Below are positions 40,501-53,358 of a stretch of DNA of 64,000 nucleotides, in pieces. The DNA is taken from assembly GCA_030427735.1 (NCBI GenBank), contig JAUIBP010000001.1, forward strand, positions 186,001 through 250,000. Direction: 5' to 3'. A program made the translations under genes and the position numbers. Position 1 is the stretch's first letter, and each line of letters opens with the position of its first letter. The notes beneath the pieces are model-generated. The model did not search any database, was not told where the DNA came from, and saw nothing but the letters and a program-made list of their open reading frames with translations. The stretch comes from Bacteroidia bacterium (lineage in GTDB: Bacteria > Bacteroidota > Bacteroidia > Flavobacteriales > Flavobacteriaceae).

Positions 40501-40991
40501 GTTAAAATGATTTTAATTTAAATTATATTTTGATTTCTTTCTTTATTCAGAATAAGACGCTAAAAATTAGCCTCATAACTTCGCAATCGTTACCTATTCA
40601 TCTTCATTTAATATTAAAACGCTAAAAAACAGGTTAATAAATTGTTGATTTTGTAAAAATAGAAAGTTAAATTTTATATTATTTATAAAATCGGACTTCA
40701 ACCAAAACTAAAAAACCAAAGTCTAACACAACTCTCTGCAATAACAAACCTTAAAAAACGAAAGCATTAATACATCAATTAAAAATTATCGCAATCAATC
40801 TTCTTAATTATTTCATGGTATTTTTCCTAAAACAACAATAGAATGCTTTGTATTGTAACAAATAATCAATTGTGATTTTATACTTTCATTCTTAAGTAAT
40901 TAAATCTTATTTTTATCAGAGACATAACACAAACACTAGAGATTACTAACCACAACAAGTGGTAACATATTTAACTTTTGCTGCTCTTAAT
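40501..40991. other. Divergent intergenic region between the hydrolase cluster and the GH63 gene
   Basis: 491 AT-rich bases with no convincing gene. It should hold promoters for both directions. One minus-strand candidate is annotated separately. I see no strong plus-strand -7 box. Confidence 0.6.
40703..40732 (-). promoter_or_regulatory. Candidate promoter of the 15-gene hydrolase cluster
   Basis: On the minus strand there is a perfect -7 box TAGTTTTG (40703-40710), with GTTG 18 bases upstream (40729-40732) as a weak -33. Transcription would start near 40696, giving a leader of about 195 bases before the first gene. Confidence 0.35.
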
Positions 40992-43619
40992 ATGACACAC
41001 AATATTTTTGAATTAGATAGATTATCTATTACAGATCCTTATAAAAGTTGGAAAAACTGGGGGCCATATCTTGCAGAAAGACAATGGGGCACCGTACGCG
41101 AAGATTACAGCGATAATGGCGAGGCCTGGACGTTTGTTAATCACGATAAAGCCAGAAGTAATGCTTACCGTTGGGGCGAAGAAGGCATAGCAGGATTTTG
41201 CGATGCACGCGAAATATTATGTCTGGCACCAGCCTTTTGGAACGGTAAAGACCCCATACTAAAAGAACGCCTGTTTGGCTTAACCAATAACGAAGGTAAT
41301 CATGGCGAAGATGTAAAAGAACTGTATTACCACTTGGTGTCGTCTCCAACCCATTCGTATTGTAAATACCTGTATAAATATCCTCAAAACGAATTCCCTT
41401 ATGCCGAATTAATTGAAAAAAACAAACGAAGTAGAGACGAAAACGAATACGAGATTTTAGACACAACAGCATTTGATAACAATGCGTATTTTGATTGTTT
41501 TATAGAATATGCCAAAGCAGATGTAGACGATATTCTTTTAAAAATTACCGTAATAAACAGAGGTACTAAAACGGCTCCAATTCATGTATTACCCCATTTA
41601 TGGTATCGAAATTTCTGGAAACACAATAAAAAATTTTCCAGACCAAATATGAAAGCTACCGAAGAGGGTTACGTAGAAACCAGAAGTACGCGAAACGGAA
41701 AGTATTTCTTTTATTTCGATAAAGGCACGCCTTTATTTTGCGAAAATGAAACCAACAATCAACTGGTTTATAATGTGCCTAACGATGTGCTTTATGTTAA
41801 AGACGGAATTAACGACCATGTTGTTTCTGGAAAAAACACCGTCAATCCCGAAAAAAACGGTTCTAAATTAGCTATCTGGCATCAATTTATACTTCAACCC
41901 GGAGAAGCCAAAACGGTTAAAGTACGATTAAGTAAAAAGAAACTAGACGCTCCTTTTTTAAATTTCGATAAAATTGTGGCAGACCGCATAAACGATTGCG
42001 AGGCCTTTTACAACGATATTATAAAGAAAAACCTATCCAAACCACATAAATCCATTGTAAAAAGTGCATTTTCCGGATTATTATGGAGCAAGCAGTTTTA
42101 TTATTACGATGTCTTTAAATGGTTGTTTGGTGGTCCAGGAGAAACCACTCCTTACCGTTCTAACCTCCGAAATCACAACTGGCAACACCTTACCAACAGA
42201 CATATTATCTCTATGCCCGACAAATGGGAATATCCGTGGTATGCCGCTTGGGATCTGGCTTTCCACATGGCGTCGTTTGTAGAGGTAGACCCCTACTTTG
42301 CCAAAGAGCAATTACTGTTGGTATTACGTGAAAATTACATGCACCCTAACGGACAAATTCCTGCTTACGAATGGAATTTTAGCGATGTTAATCCGCCAGT
42401 GCATTCTTGGGCTGTTTGGACGGTTTACGAAAAAGACAAAAAACGCTACGGGCAAGGCGATATTCCATTTTTAGAAACCGCTTTCCAAAAACTACTAATA
42501 AATTTTACTTGGTGGGTAAACCAAAAAGATAAAAACGGTACCGATTTATTTGAAGGCGGGTTTTTAGGCTTAGACAACATTGGTGTATTCGATCGCAACC
42601 ACATGCCAGAAGGTATAACGAGAATGCAGCAAGCCGATGCCACCAGCTGGATGGCCATGTTTACTCTTAACATGCTTAGAATGTCTTTAGAACTTTCTAA
42701 AACCAATGCGATTTACGAAGAACACGCGGCAAAATTCTTTAGGCATTTCTTGAATATTGCCTGGGCCATGCACCATATCGGGAAGAAAAACCTATCGTTA
42801 TGGGACGACGAAGATAATTTTTATTACGATGTTGTAGAAATGGCTACTGGAGCAACAGACCGGTTAAAAGTAAGATCGCTGGTTGGGATAATACCCATGT
42901 TCGCCGTAGAAATCATTCATAAAACGCTCTTTGATGAATTAAAAGATTTTAAATTAAGAGCTGTAGAAATTATTAAAACGCGCCCCGATTTAGCTTCGCT
43001 CATTTCTAGAATTGAAGAAGTTAATGCCGACGGTAATTACTTATTTTCCATTATGCGTGGTTTCAGGTTAGAACACATTTTAAAACGCTTATTAGATGAA
43101 GATGAATTTTTATCGGAATACGGTATTCGCTCTCTGTCTAAATATCACGAAAAACATCCGTACGTATTTCAACACCACGGGCATCACCAAATACAGTACG
43201 AGCCAGGAGAAAGTCGTTCTAATATGTTTGGTGGCAACTCCAACTGGCGCGGTCCTATTTGGCTACCGCTTAACTATATGATTATTCAATCGCTCAGAAA
43301 ATATTATAAATTTTATGGTGATTCTTACACTTATGAATTCCCAACAGGTTCAGGTAAAAAACTCAATCTAAAGCAAATTGCTAATGCACTAAGCAAGCGA
43401 TTAATAAAATTGTTTGAACGCAATACCAATGGTAAATACCAATACCATTCAGACGACCATAACCGCATGTACACCTCGAATGAAGACTTTAAACACCTCC
43501 ATCTTTTTTACGAATTTTTTGATGGCGATACTGGGAAAGGTTTAGGAGCCTCGCACCAAACGGGATGGACTGCCTTAATTGGCAACCTTATTATGGAATT
43601 AGAAAACGAAGGGCAATAA
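40992..43619 (+). CDS. GH63-type glucosidase (mannosyl-oligosaccharide glucosidase-like)
   Basis: 875 residues from the ATG at 40992 (MTHNIFELDRL), preferred over a GTG 33 bases upstream. No signal peptide. The GH63-like pattern is seen in GPYLAERQWGTVREDYSDNG, DKWEYPWYAAWDLAFHM, ADATSWMAMFTLNMLRMSLE, MFGGNSNWRGPIWLPLNYM and the final LGASHQTGWTALIG. Bacterial relatives hydrolyse alpha-glucosidic linkages, for example in mannosylglycerate-type or short alpha-glucosides; specificity is unknown. It is divergent from the cluster and convergent with katG, so it may be an independent unit. Confidence 0.82.
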   Translation: MTHNIFELDRLSITDPYKSWKNWGPYLAERQWGTVREDYSDNGEAWTFVNHDKARSNAYRWGEEGIAGFCDAREILCLAPAFWNGKDPILKERLFGLTNNEGNHGEDVKELYYHLVSSPTHSYCKYLYKYPQNEFPYAELIEKNKRSRDENEYEILDTTAFDNNAYFDCFIEYAKADVDDILLKITVINRGTKTAPIHVLPHLWYRNFWKHNKKFSRPNMKATEEGYVETRSTRNGKYFFYFDKGTPLFCENETNNQLVYNVPNDVLYVKDGINDHVVSGKNTVNPEKNGSKLAIWHQFILQPGEAKTVKVRLSKKKLDAPFLNFDKIVADRINDCEAFYNDIIKKNLSKPHKSIVKSAFSGLLWSKQFYYYDVFKWLFGGPGETTPYRSNLRNHNWQHLTNRHIISMPDKWEYPWYAAWDLAFHMASFVEVDPYFAKEQLLLVLRENYMHPNGQIPAYEWNFSDVNPPVHSWAVWTVYEKDKKRYGQGDIPFLETAFQKLLINFTWWVNQKDKNGTDLFEGGFLGLDNIGVFDRNHMPEGITRMQQADATSWMAMFTLNMLRMSLELSKTNAIYEEHAAKFFRHFLNIAWAMHHIGKKNLSLWDDEDNFYYDVVEMATGATDRLKVRSLVGIIPMFAVEIIHKTLFDELKDFKLRAVEIIKTRPDLASLISRIEEVNADGNYLFSIMRGFRLEHILKRLLDEDEFLSEYGIRSLSKYHEKHPYVFQHHGHHQIQYEPGESRSNMFGGNSNWRGPIWLPLNYMIIQSLRKYYKFYGDSYTYEFPTGSGKKLNLKQIANALSKRLIKLFERNTNGKYQYHSDDHNRMYTSNEDFKHLHLFYEFFDGDTGKGLGASHQTGWTALIGNLIMELENEGQ

Positions 43620-43625
43620 AAAAAA

Positions 43626-43659
43626 AGCATCACCCTGAAACCATAATCAGGGTGATGCT
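43626..43659 (-). terminator. Terminator between GH63 gene and katG
   Basis: AGCATCACCCTGA and TCAGGGTGATGCT are exact 13-base arms around an 8-base loop. On the minus strand a U-run follows, so it terminates katG strongly. It may also stop convergent GH63 transcripts. Confidence 0.9.
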
Positions 43660-43682
43660 TACTATTAGTTTTGTCTGTATTT

Positions 43683-45962
<2,280 letters not shown>

Positions 45963-45980
45963 TTATAATTAATGGTGGTT

Positions 45981-46007
45981 CAAAAGTAAATAGAAGGCCT
46001 ATTCAAA
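45981..46007 (-). promoter_or_regulatory. Candidate katG promoter
   Basis: On the minus strand there is a perfect -7 box TACTTTTG (45981-45988), with TTTG 15 bases upstream (46004-46007), a little short of the usual 17-23. The start would be near 45974, leaving a ~24-base leader. Confidence 0.45.
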
Positions 46008-46086
46008 AATTATAAATGAAATTGATTGTTTTTATTTTACAATCGACAAAAACAATGATTCAAGATAATCAACTGAACACCAACAA

Positions 46087-46126
46087 AAAAATCCCCACAA
46101 AAGCAACAGCCTTTATGGGGATTTTT
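46087..46126 (-). terminator. Terminator of the xylose operon
   Basis: AAAAATCCCCA and TGGGGATTTTT are exact 11-base arms around an 18-base loop. They lie 42 bases after the GH31 stop, with a U-run on the minus strand. Confidence 0.85.
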
Positions 46127-46167
46127 GATTAAGCGTTAACTGATGTTATAACGCCAATTAAACGATA

Positions 46168-49038
46168 TTATAACTGAATGGTTTGCTCGGTTCCGTTGTA
46201 AGTTATTGTTTTACCATTAGCATCAAAATCGAAAGCTTTTGGCTGGTCTTTACTTACGGTTACTATTACAAACGTTCTGTCTTTAAGCATACCTTTAAAC
46301 TCGCCTTGACGCTTACCGATAGTTAATGTACTAGTTGCATCGTTATAACGGAATGGAATATTGGCATAATCGCCTTTTTCGTAGTTATAATTACCGCCTT
46401 CGTCTTCGTACAATGTAAACTCGCCATTTTCGCCTTTGTAAACATAAAGCACTATAGTGTCGGCTTGCTTTTCATCGGTGTACTGAATTTCTGGCCCCAC
46501 AGGAATTATAGATCCTGATTTAACAAACAGCGGCATATGTTCGTAAGGCGCATCGACAGTTTTTGTTTGACCTCCTGAAATGAAATTTCCAGTATAGAAA
46601 TCGTACCATCCTGTACCTGCAGGGAAGTAAACTTCTCTGCTTCGAGCTTCGTAAGCATAAACCGGACAGGCCATAAAGGCTGGACCAAACATGAATTGAT
46701 CGCTGATATTTTCTACAGATTTATCTGAAGCAAAATCCATTACCAACGGACGCATAATGGTATAATCGTCGAAATACGTTTTACCTGCCAACGTATAAAT
46801 ATACGGCATCAATCTATATCTTAAATTGGTATAATACACGATAGATTCGTAAGCTGGGTGACCTTTAGGTGCGATATTCCAAACCTCGCGGAACGGATAT
46901 TGACCATGCGCTCTAAATAATGGCGCAAAAGCCCCAAATTGATACCAACGCGTATTAAGCTCGCGCCATTCTTTATAATCGGCATCTTCTTTACCTGTTT
47001 GGTTATATACGGTTTGCCCTGAAACATAACGGTCTTCTACACAGAATCCGCCTATATCCATAGTCCAATACGGAATACCACTTACGGCAAAATTTAATCC
47101 TGCCGAAATTTGGGCTTTCATATCTTCCCAACGCGTAGCAATATCGCCACTCCATGTAGCCGTAGAATAACGCTGTAAACCGGCAAAACCAGAACGCGTT
47201 AATAAAAATACACGCTTGTCTGGATCTACACTACGTTGCCCTTCGTAAATGGCTTCGGCATTCATTAAGGCATAGGTATTAAAATATTCTGTTGAAGATC
47301 CAAGAGCTGTTGGACCTTGTAAGGCTTTACGATAATCCATATCTGTACAATCGCGCACGTTTGGTTCGCTGGCATCCATCCACCAAGCATCGATATTTAA
47401 CGGGTAATAATGCTCGTATATCTGATTCCAGAATAACTTACGGGCATCTGCCGAATAGGCATCGTAAAAAGAGCCTATATAACCTGGGCCAACCCAGTCG
47501 CGAATACTATCTTTAATCGCTTGCTGATACATCCATCCCTTTTCATCGAACTCTTTAAAGTGTTCTGTGTTTTTATAAAATTTAGGCCATACCGATATCA
47601 TCATTTTACCGTTCATGGCGTGTATAGAGTCTACCATTCCTTTAGGATCGGGAAAACGGGCTTTATCAAACTCATGACTTCCCCATTGGTCTTCTTCCCA
47701 ATGGTTCCAATCCAAAACTATATTATCTATAGGGATTTCGCGAGATCTAAACTCTTTTAAGACCCCTAAAATTTCGTCTTCGGTTTTATAACGCTCGCGA
47801 CTTTGCCAGTATCCCATAGCCCATTTTGGCATTACTTGAGATTTACCTGTTAGGGTTCTATATCCTTTTATAATCTCATCCATAGAATTACCATACACAA
47901 AATAGTAATCAAGTTTTTTATTCATTTCGCTCCACCACACTTGATTATCTTTCTCGGCTTCTAATTGTGGTGCTCTAGCTCTTAATCCGCAATAAGAAGC
48001 TCCACCATCGGGTTGCCACTCTATACGTAAAGGCACGCGTTTTCCAGCCTCTAAATTCATGGTAAACTTATAGCTATTTGGGTTCCATGCTGTTCTCCAA
48101 CGTTCTGGCACCACCAACTCATCATTTAAATACACTTTAATATATCCTGCGTAATATAAGATAAAGCTAAACTCTCCAGAATTGTTTGCTTCTATGTCGC
48201 CTTGATACGTAACACTAGCATTTTTTAAAGGAAAGCCTTCAGGCAAGTTTTTTGCACTCTTAATATCTTCAAAAAAGATAGATTTTTCGTCTCTTACTAG
48301 AGTCTCTACACCTTTATCGCTAGAAGTATAGGTACCTGTTAAAGCACCCGCTTTACCATTTGCATCGTACAGCTTGAATAAGTCGTTAAGTTGCTTGTAT
48401 GGACGGCTATCACCAAATCTGCTTAAAGCATAACTATCCCATAGCAATCCGTAGTTTTTATTCGATACGATAAACGGTACCGACACTTTGGTATTGTATT
48501 GAAATAACTCTTCGCTCTTTCCCTTGTAATTAAACTCGTCTGATTGATGTTGCCCTAAACCGTAAAATGCTTCGTCTTGTGGCGAGTCAAAAATTTGACG
48601 CACAGTGTATCCTTTTGTGCCATCTACTTCTATCGGATCAAAAGTTTTACCGCCACCGGCTTGCTCAGCAAGAATTTTTTTTCCGGCTTTATCTTTAAAC
48701 GTTATACCTCCATTGGTTTTAGATACCATAACATTTAACTTGGCTGTAGCTACTTGTAAGGAATCGCCCGATTCGGTAACTTCGAATGGCACTTTTGCTT
48801 TTTGAGCAACGATAATTAAACTACTATCTTTAGGAAATTCCCGTTCTGGCGTTGCTGAAACATGCACTAATTCGTCTCCCAAAACTTCTAATCGAAGTTT
48901 TTTTGCTACTGTGCCATCGTTACTTTCTATATTAACAACAACACCGCCATCTACCGTTTCGTATGTTTTTGTTGGCGAAGAACAACTTGCTATAGCCAAA
49001 CCTGCCAACACACTTAGATGAATGTTTTTTAGTTTCAT
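46168..49038 (-). CDS. GH31 alpha-xylosidase with PA14 insert, lipoprotein
   Basis: 956 residues with a lipobox (GLAIASCSSP). Domain order: GH31 N-terminal beta-sandwich (EAFYGLGQHQSDEFNYKG), PA14-like insert at ~230-365 (NSGEFSFILYYAGYIKVYLN), catalytic barrel with nucleophile Asp555 in AWWMDASEPN and acid/base Asp632 in TWSGDIATRWEDM, then a DUF5110-type C-terminal domain. PA14-containing GH31 enzymes of this layout are alpha-xylosidases acting on xyloglucan oligosaccharides. As the last gene of the xylose operon it would liberate xylose outside the cytoplasm for the porter encoded next to it. Confidence 0.9.
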   Translation of the reverse strand: MKLKNIHLSVLAGLAIASCSSPTKTYETVDGGVVVNIESNDGTVAKKLRLEVLGDELVHVSATPEREFPKDSSLIIVAQKAKVPFEVTESGDSLQVATAKLNVMVSKTNGGITFKDKAGKKILAEQAGGGKTFDPIEVDGTKGYTVRQIFDSPQDEAFYGLGQHQSDEFNYKGKSEELFQYNTKVSVPFIVSNKNYGLLWDSYALSRFGDSRPYKQLNDLFKLYDANGKAGALTGTYTSSDKGVETLVRDEKSIFFEDIKSAKNLPEGFPLKNASVTYQGDIEANNSGEFSFILYYAGYIKVYLNDELVVPERWRTAWNPNSYKFTMNLEAGKRVPLRIEWQPDGGASYCGLRARAPQLEAEKDNQVWWSEMNKKLDYYFVYGNSMDEIIKGYRTLTGKSQVMPKWAMGYWQSRERYKTEDEILGVLKEFRSREIPIDNIVLDWNHWEEDQWGSHEFDKARFPDPKGMVDSIHAMNGKMMISVWPKFYKNTEHFKEFDEKGWMYQQAIKDSIRDWVGPGYIGSFYDAYSADARKLFWNQIYEHYYPLNIDAWWMDASEPNVRDCTDMDYRKALQGPTALGSSTEYFNTYALMNAEAIYEGQRSVDPDKRVFLLTRSGFAGLQRYSTATWSGDIATRWEDMKAQISAGLNFAVSGIPYWTMDIGGFCVEDRYVSGQTVYNQTGKEDADYKEWRELNTRWYQFGAFAPLFRAHGQYPFREVWNIAPKGHPAYESIVYYTNLRYRLMPYIYTLAGKTYFDDYTIMRPLVMDFASDKSVENISDQFMFGPAFMACPVYAYEARSREVYFPAGTGWYDFYTGNFISGGQTKTVDAPYEHMPLFVKSGSIIPVGPEIQYTDEKQADTIVLYVYKGENGEFTLYEDEGGNYNYEKGDYANIPFRYNDATSTLTIGKRQGEFKGMLKDRTFVIVTVSKDQPKAFDFDANGKTITYNGTEQTIQL

Positions 49039-49088
49039 TTATACTTATTTTAATTGTTTGTTTTTTTAGTTGATCTAGAAGTCTTTGT

Positions 49089-50504
49089 TTATTTTTTCCA
49101 AAGATTTTCCATTTCTTCTAGTGTTTTTTCTTTGGTTTCTGGTACAAATTTCCATACTAAAATAGTAGCAAGTACAGACATTACACCATAAATCCAATAC
49201 GCGAATCCGTGATTAAACTGTTCTAGTAAATACGAATTTTTATCCATCATCGGGAAAGTCCAAGATACCAAGTAGTTCGAAATCCATTGTGCAGCAACCG
49301 CTACCGCTAGGGCGCGTCCACGAATTCTATTCGGGAAGATTTCAGATAAAAGCACCCAGCAAACAGGCCCCCAGCTCATGGCAAAACTTGCCACATAAAT
49401 GAGCATAAAAATTAAAGCTCCTATACCAACAGATTTTAAATAAAAAGCTGTTCCCAGAGCAAACATGGCAAAAGCCATCCCTAATGCTCCAATAATCATT
49501 AATGGTTTTCTTCCAAACTTGTCTACTGTTAAAATGGCCAATACCGTAAATAATAAATTTACAGCCCCCACAATAATGGTTTGTAATAAAGAAGCATCTG
49601 TACCCGACCCCATACTTTTAAAAATTTCTGGAGCATAATACAGCACTACATTAATCCCTACAAATTGCTGGAATACAGATAATAACACACCAATTACAAT
49701 AACAGGAATTCCGTAAGAAAACAATTTCCCTGAGTGGCTTACTACTGTATTTTGAATATCTGTTAAAATAACTTTAGCTTCCTCTAAACCATTAACTTTC
49801 GATAAAACCTCTAATGCTTTCTCCGATTTAGACTTTAAAACCAAAGAACGCGGTGTATCGGGTACGAAAAATAACATGATTAAGAACAATGTTGCCGGAA
49901 TCACTTCCGAAGCGAACATCCAGCGCCAGCCAACAGTATTTAACCAAGTATCGTCGCCCTGTCTGGAAATGTAATAATTAACAAAATATACTACCAACAT
50001 ACCAAATACAATAGCAAACTGATTCATAGACACCAGCTTACCTCTTATTTTTGCAGGGGCAATTTCGGCAATATACAAAGGCGAAAGCATGGAAGCCAAA
50101 CCTACACCTATACCTCCAACAATTCTATAAACTATAAAAATATAGATAAACGTATGGTCTGCTTGTCCAATAGGTTTTATTAGCATTTCTGGCATAGCCG
50201 AACCTATTGCAGACAGCAGAAAAAGTAATGCCGCTAAAATAAGTCCGTTTTTACGTCCTAAACTTTTACTAATTACACCACCAGATAATCCTCCAATAAT
50301 ACAACCAATTAAAGCACTAGACACAACTAATCCCAAACGCGAATTCGCTGCTGTTTCTTCTAAGCCAAAGGGTAAAATAAAAAATTGCTCTAACGAACCT
50401 ACAGTTCCCGAAATTACTGCTGTATCGTAACCAAATAGTAGCCCCCCTAAGGTGGCTACTATGGTTAATTTAATAAGGTATCCTGTATTTGTTGATGTTG
50501 CCAT
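49089..50504 (-). CDS. xylE: Sugar porter MFS transporter (xylose:proton symporter-like)
   Basis: 471 residues with 12 hydrophobic segments. Sugar-porter signatures are LLFGYDTAVISGTVG (TM1), SKSLGRKNGL, IYRIVGGIGVGLASMLSPLYIAE (split), VDKFGRKPLM, and the terminal VPETKEKTLEEME. QQFVGINVVLYYAPEIF matches the sugar-binding TM7 region of XylE/GLUT-type carriers. It lies 12 bases after xylA, which supports xylose as the substrate. The symbol rests on context. Confidence 0.85.
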   Translation of the reverse strand: MATSTNTGYLIKLTIVATLGGLLFGYDTAVISGTVGSLEQFFILPFGLEETAANSRLGLVVSSALIGCIIGGLSGGVISKSLGRKNGLILAALLFLLSAIGSAMPEMLIKPIGQADHTFIYIFIVYRIVGGIGVGLASMLSPLYIAEIAPAKIRGKLVSMNQFAIVFGMLVVYFVNYYISRQGDDTWLNTVGWRWMFASEVIPATLFLIMLFFVPDTPRSLVLKSKSEKALEVLSKVNGLEEAKVILTDIQNTVVSHSGKLFSYGIPVIVIGVLLSVFQQFVGINVVLYYAPEIFKSMGSGTDASLLQTIIVGAVNLLFTVLAILTVDKFGRKPLMIIGALGMAFAMFALGTAFYLKSVGIGALIFMLIYVASFAMSWGPVCWVLLSEIFPNRIRGRALAVAVAAQWISNYLVSWTFPMMDKNSYLLEQFNHGFAYWIYGVMSVLATILVWKFVPETKEKTLEEMENLWKK

Positions 50505-50516
50505 AAGAATATAAAA

Positions 50517-51842
50517 CTATATGTATTGATTAATAATATTCTCGAACAACTCTTGTTTTCCGCTTTGTAATTCTAACTCGCCATTCTCTTGAGCAATAGC
50601 ATACAAATCTTGAAGACTTAATTTACCAGCTTCAAAATCCTTTCCTTTTCCAGAATCGAACGAACTGTAACGCTCTGTTCTTAATTTATCATAAGCAGAT
50701 GATGCTATAATTTTGTCGGCTGTAAGTAAGGCACGAGCAAAAGTATCGGCTCCACCAATATGGGCTAAGAACACATCCTCTAAATCGGTTGAATTTCTTC
50801 TAATTTTAGCATCAAAATTCACACCACCACCTTGTAAGCCGCCAGCTTTTAAGAATACTAACATGGCTTCAGTTGTTTCCTGAATATTGTTAGGGAATTG
50901 GTCTGTATCCCAACCATTTTGGTAATCGCCACGGTTAGCATCTAAACTTCCTAACATTCCTGCTTTTGCAGCCACAGCAATTTCATGTTGAAACGTGTGT
51001 TGTGCCAATGTAGCGTGATTTACTTCGATATTAATTTTAAAATCTTTATCTAAACCGTATTCTTTTAAGAAACCAATAGCTGTAGCCGTATCGAAATCGT
51101 ATTGATGTTTCATAGGTTCCATTGGTTTAGGCTCGATAAAAAAGTTTCCTTTAAACCCTTGCGCTCTTGCATAATCTCTAGCCATGGTTAAGAATTGCCC
51201 CATGTGGTCTAATTCTCTTCCCATATCGGTATTTAATAAGCTCATATATCCTTCACGGCCACCCCAGAACACATAGTTTTCACCATTAAGTGCAATAGTA
51301 GCATCTAAAGCCAATTTAATTTGCCCACCAGCTCTAGCAACTACATTAAAATCTGGGTTGGTAGAGGCGCCATTCATATAACGTGGATTCGAGAAACAGT
51401 TGGCAGTTCCCCATAATAATTTAACACCTGAAGCCGCTTGTTTTTCTTTTAAATACTCGGTTATTGTAGCTAATCTGCTTTCTAATTCGCCAAAAGAATT
51501 TCCTTCACGAACTAAATCTACATCGTGAAAACAGTAATACCCAAAGCCCATTTTTGTAATGAATTCGAAAGCTGCATCAGCTTTATCTTTTGCTGCCTGA
51601 ATTGGGTCTGTTGCATTATCCCATTCAAAATTCATAGTATCAGTACCAAACGGATCACCACCTTTAGCACAGAATGTATGCCAGTACGCTATCGAAAATT
51701 TAAACCATTCTTTCATGGTTTTTCCAGCCACTATTTGATCTGGATTGTAATATTTAAATGCTAAAGGGTTATCGGATTCTTTTCCTTCAAATTTAATTTC
51801 GCCTATACCTTTGTAGTATTCTTTATTTCCTATAAGTGCCAT
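50517..51842 (-). CDS. xylA: Xylose isomerase
   Basis: 441 residues, the length of class II xylose isomerases. Signature stretches: [15 protein letters not shown] (catalytic His), [48 protein letters not shown] and [18 protein letters not shown] (metal-binding Glu and His), then [20 protein letters not shown]. Converts D-xylose to D-xylulose in the cytoplasm. It lies 25 bases after xylB in the operon. Confidence 0.98.
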   Translation of the reverse strand: MALIGNKEYYKGIGEIKFEGKESDNPLAFKYYNPDQIVAGKTMKEWFKFSIAYWHTFCAKGGDPFGTDTMNFEWDNATDPIQAAKDKADAAFEFITKMGFGYYCFHDVDLVREGNSFGELESRLATITEYLKEKQAASGVKLLWGTANCFSNPRYMNGASTNPDFNVVARAGGQIKLALDATIALNGENYVFWGGREGYMSLLNTDMGRELDHMGQFLTMARDYARAQGFKGNFFIEPKPMEPMKHQYDFDTATAIGFLKEYGLDKDFKINIEVNHATLAQHTFQHEIAVAAKAGMLGSLDANRGDYQNGWDTDQFPNNIQETTEAMLVFLKAGGLQGGGVNFDAKIRRNSTDLEDVFLAHIGGADTFARALLTADKIIASSAYDKLRTERYSSFDSGKGKDFEAGKLSLQDLYAIAQENGELELQSGKQELFENIINQYI

Positions 51843-51867
51843 AATGTATTGTTTTTAAAAGATTTAT

Positions 51868-53355
51868 TTATTGTTTTTGTTGTAATATAAGTTCTAATTC
51901 AGATTTCCAATTATTGTATGCCGTTACGTATGCAGATTTGTCTTTAAAAGGCATAAACGTCATAACATGGTCGTTATCTATTATTGCTTTACCAAAGCTT
52001 TCAAAATCTCCTTCATGTAGCTTTGCAGCTCTTGCAGCTCCTATAGCTCCCGTGGTGTTATAAATTTCTATTTCTTGCTCTATTAAAGTTGCTACGGTAT
52101 TTGCGAAAATTTCTGAACGGAATAAGTTATCGTTTCCTGCACGAATAACAGAAGGATTTATGCCGTCAGATTTTAAAATTTCCATACCATATACAAACGA
52201 AAATGCAATACCTTCTAAGGCTGCTCTGCATAAATGTCCTTTGTGGTGGTTGTTTAAATTTAAGTTTACAATTCTAGTTCCTATTTGGGCATTGTTTAGC
52301 ATGCGCTCGGCGCCATTTCCAAACGGAATTAAACACACGCCATCGGCTCCAACAGGTATTTCTGAAGCTAGAGTATTCATCTCTTCGTAAGAGTCTACTG
52401 CTAAATTTTTAAGTAACCATCGGTACTGAATTCCAGCGCCATTTATGTTTAACAACTTACCTATACGCTTGTTACTTTGCGTGTAATTTACGTGTGCAAA
52501 ATTATTTACTCTTGTGCTTTCTTTACCAGACAGGTTATCGGTTACAGCGTAAACTACTCCCGAAGTTCCACCCGTAGCAGCTACTTCGCCAGGATTAAAA
52601 ACATTTAAAGACAAGGCGTTGTTTGGCTGATCGCCAGCGCGATAAAAAATAGGTGTGCCGGCGGCAATGCCACTTTCGGCTTCTCCCTTTTCATCAACTA
52701 AAGATTGACTACCAAATGTATCGACAATGTTTGGCACCAAAGCCCTATCTATACCATAGTGCTCTAACAAAAAGTCGGCTACCGAATTGTTTTTAAAATC
52801 CCAGAAAATGCCTTCGGACAATCCAGAAATTGTTGTATTTATTACATTAGAAAATCTAAAAGCCACATAATCTCCTGGCAACATGAATTTGTGAATCTTC
52901 TTGTAAATCTCTGGCTCGTTTTCTTGAACCCACTTTAATTTTGAAGCCGTAAAATTAGCAGGAGAATTTAATAAATGGGAAGTACATTGCTCTTCGCCAA
53001 GAGCTTCAAATGCAGATTGCCCAATTTGCACCGCTCTACTATCGCACCAAATAATACTTTTTCGTAATGGTTTTCCCGCTTCATCTACAATTACCAAACC
53101 ATGCATTTGATACGAAATCCCGATACCTTTAATTTGCGTTCTAGAAATATTGTATTTCTTTTTCAACTTGTTTATGGCGTTACAACAGTGCTTCCACCAA
53201 TCTTCTGGTTTTTGCTCTGCCCAACCATTTTCTTGGGCAAACATGCCCATTTCCTCTTCGGGCTCTTGAACTACGCCAAGGCTCTTACCTGTTGCAGACT
53301 CTACGAGTGCTGCTTTTATAGAGGAACTACCAATATCTAATCCTAAATAATACAT
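51868..53355 (-). CDS. xylB: Xylulokinase
   Basis: 495 residues of the FGGY carbohydrate kinase family. The phosphate-binding start YYLGLDIGSSSIKAAL, substrate-side ISYQMHGLVIVDEAGKPLR with IIWCDSRA, the hinge GTPIFYRAGDQPNNALSLN, and the C-terminal IRAGNDNLFRSEIFANTVAT fit xylulokinase. Phosphorylates D-xylulose to xylulose 5-phosphate. It starts 3 bases after the regulator's stop, so regulator and kinase are one transcript. Confidence 0.95.
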   Translation of the reverse strand: MYYLGLDIGSSSIKAALVESATGKSLGVVQEPEEEMGMFAQENGWAEQKPEDWWKHCCNAINKLKKKYNISRTQIKGIGISYQMHGLVIVDEAGKPLRKSIIWCDSRAVQIGQSAFEALGEEQCTSHLLNSPANFTASKLKWVQENEPEIYKKIHKFMLPGDYVAFRFSNVINTTISGLSEGIFWDFKNNSVADFLLEHYGIDRALVPNIVDTFGSQSLVDEKGEAESGIAAGTPIFYRAGDQPNNALSLNVFNPGEVAATGGTSGVVYAVTDNLSGKESTRVNNFAHVNYTQSNKRIGKLLNINGAGIQYRWLLKNLAVDSYEEMNTLASEIPVGADGVCLIPFGNGAERMLNNAQIGTRIVNLNLNNHHKGHLCRAALEGIAFSFVYGMEILKSDGINPSVIRAGNDNLFRSEIFANTVATLIEQEIEIYNTTGAIGAARAAKLHEGDFESFGKAIIDNDHVMTFMPFKDKSAYVTAYNNWKSELELILQQKQ

Positions 53356-53358
53356 AAA

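Noticed and set aside
40959-40991. GTG start for the GH63 gene
   Set aside because: The ATG at 40992 begins the recognisable N-terminus, and the extension has no support.
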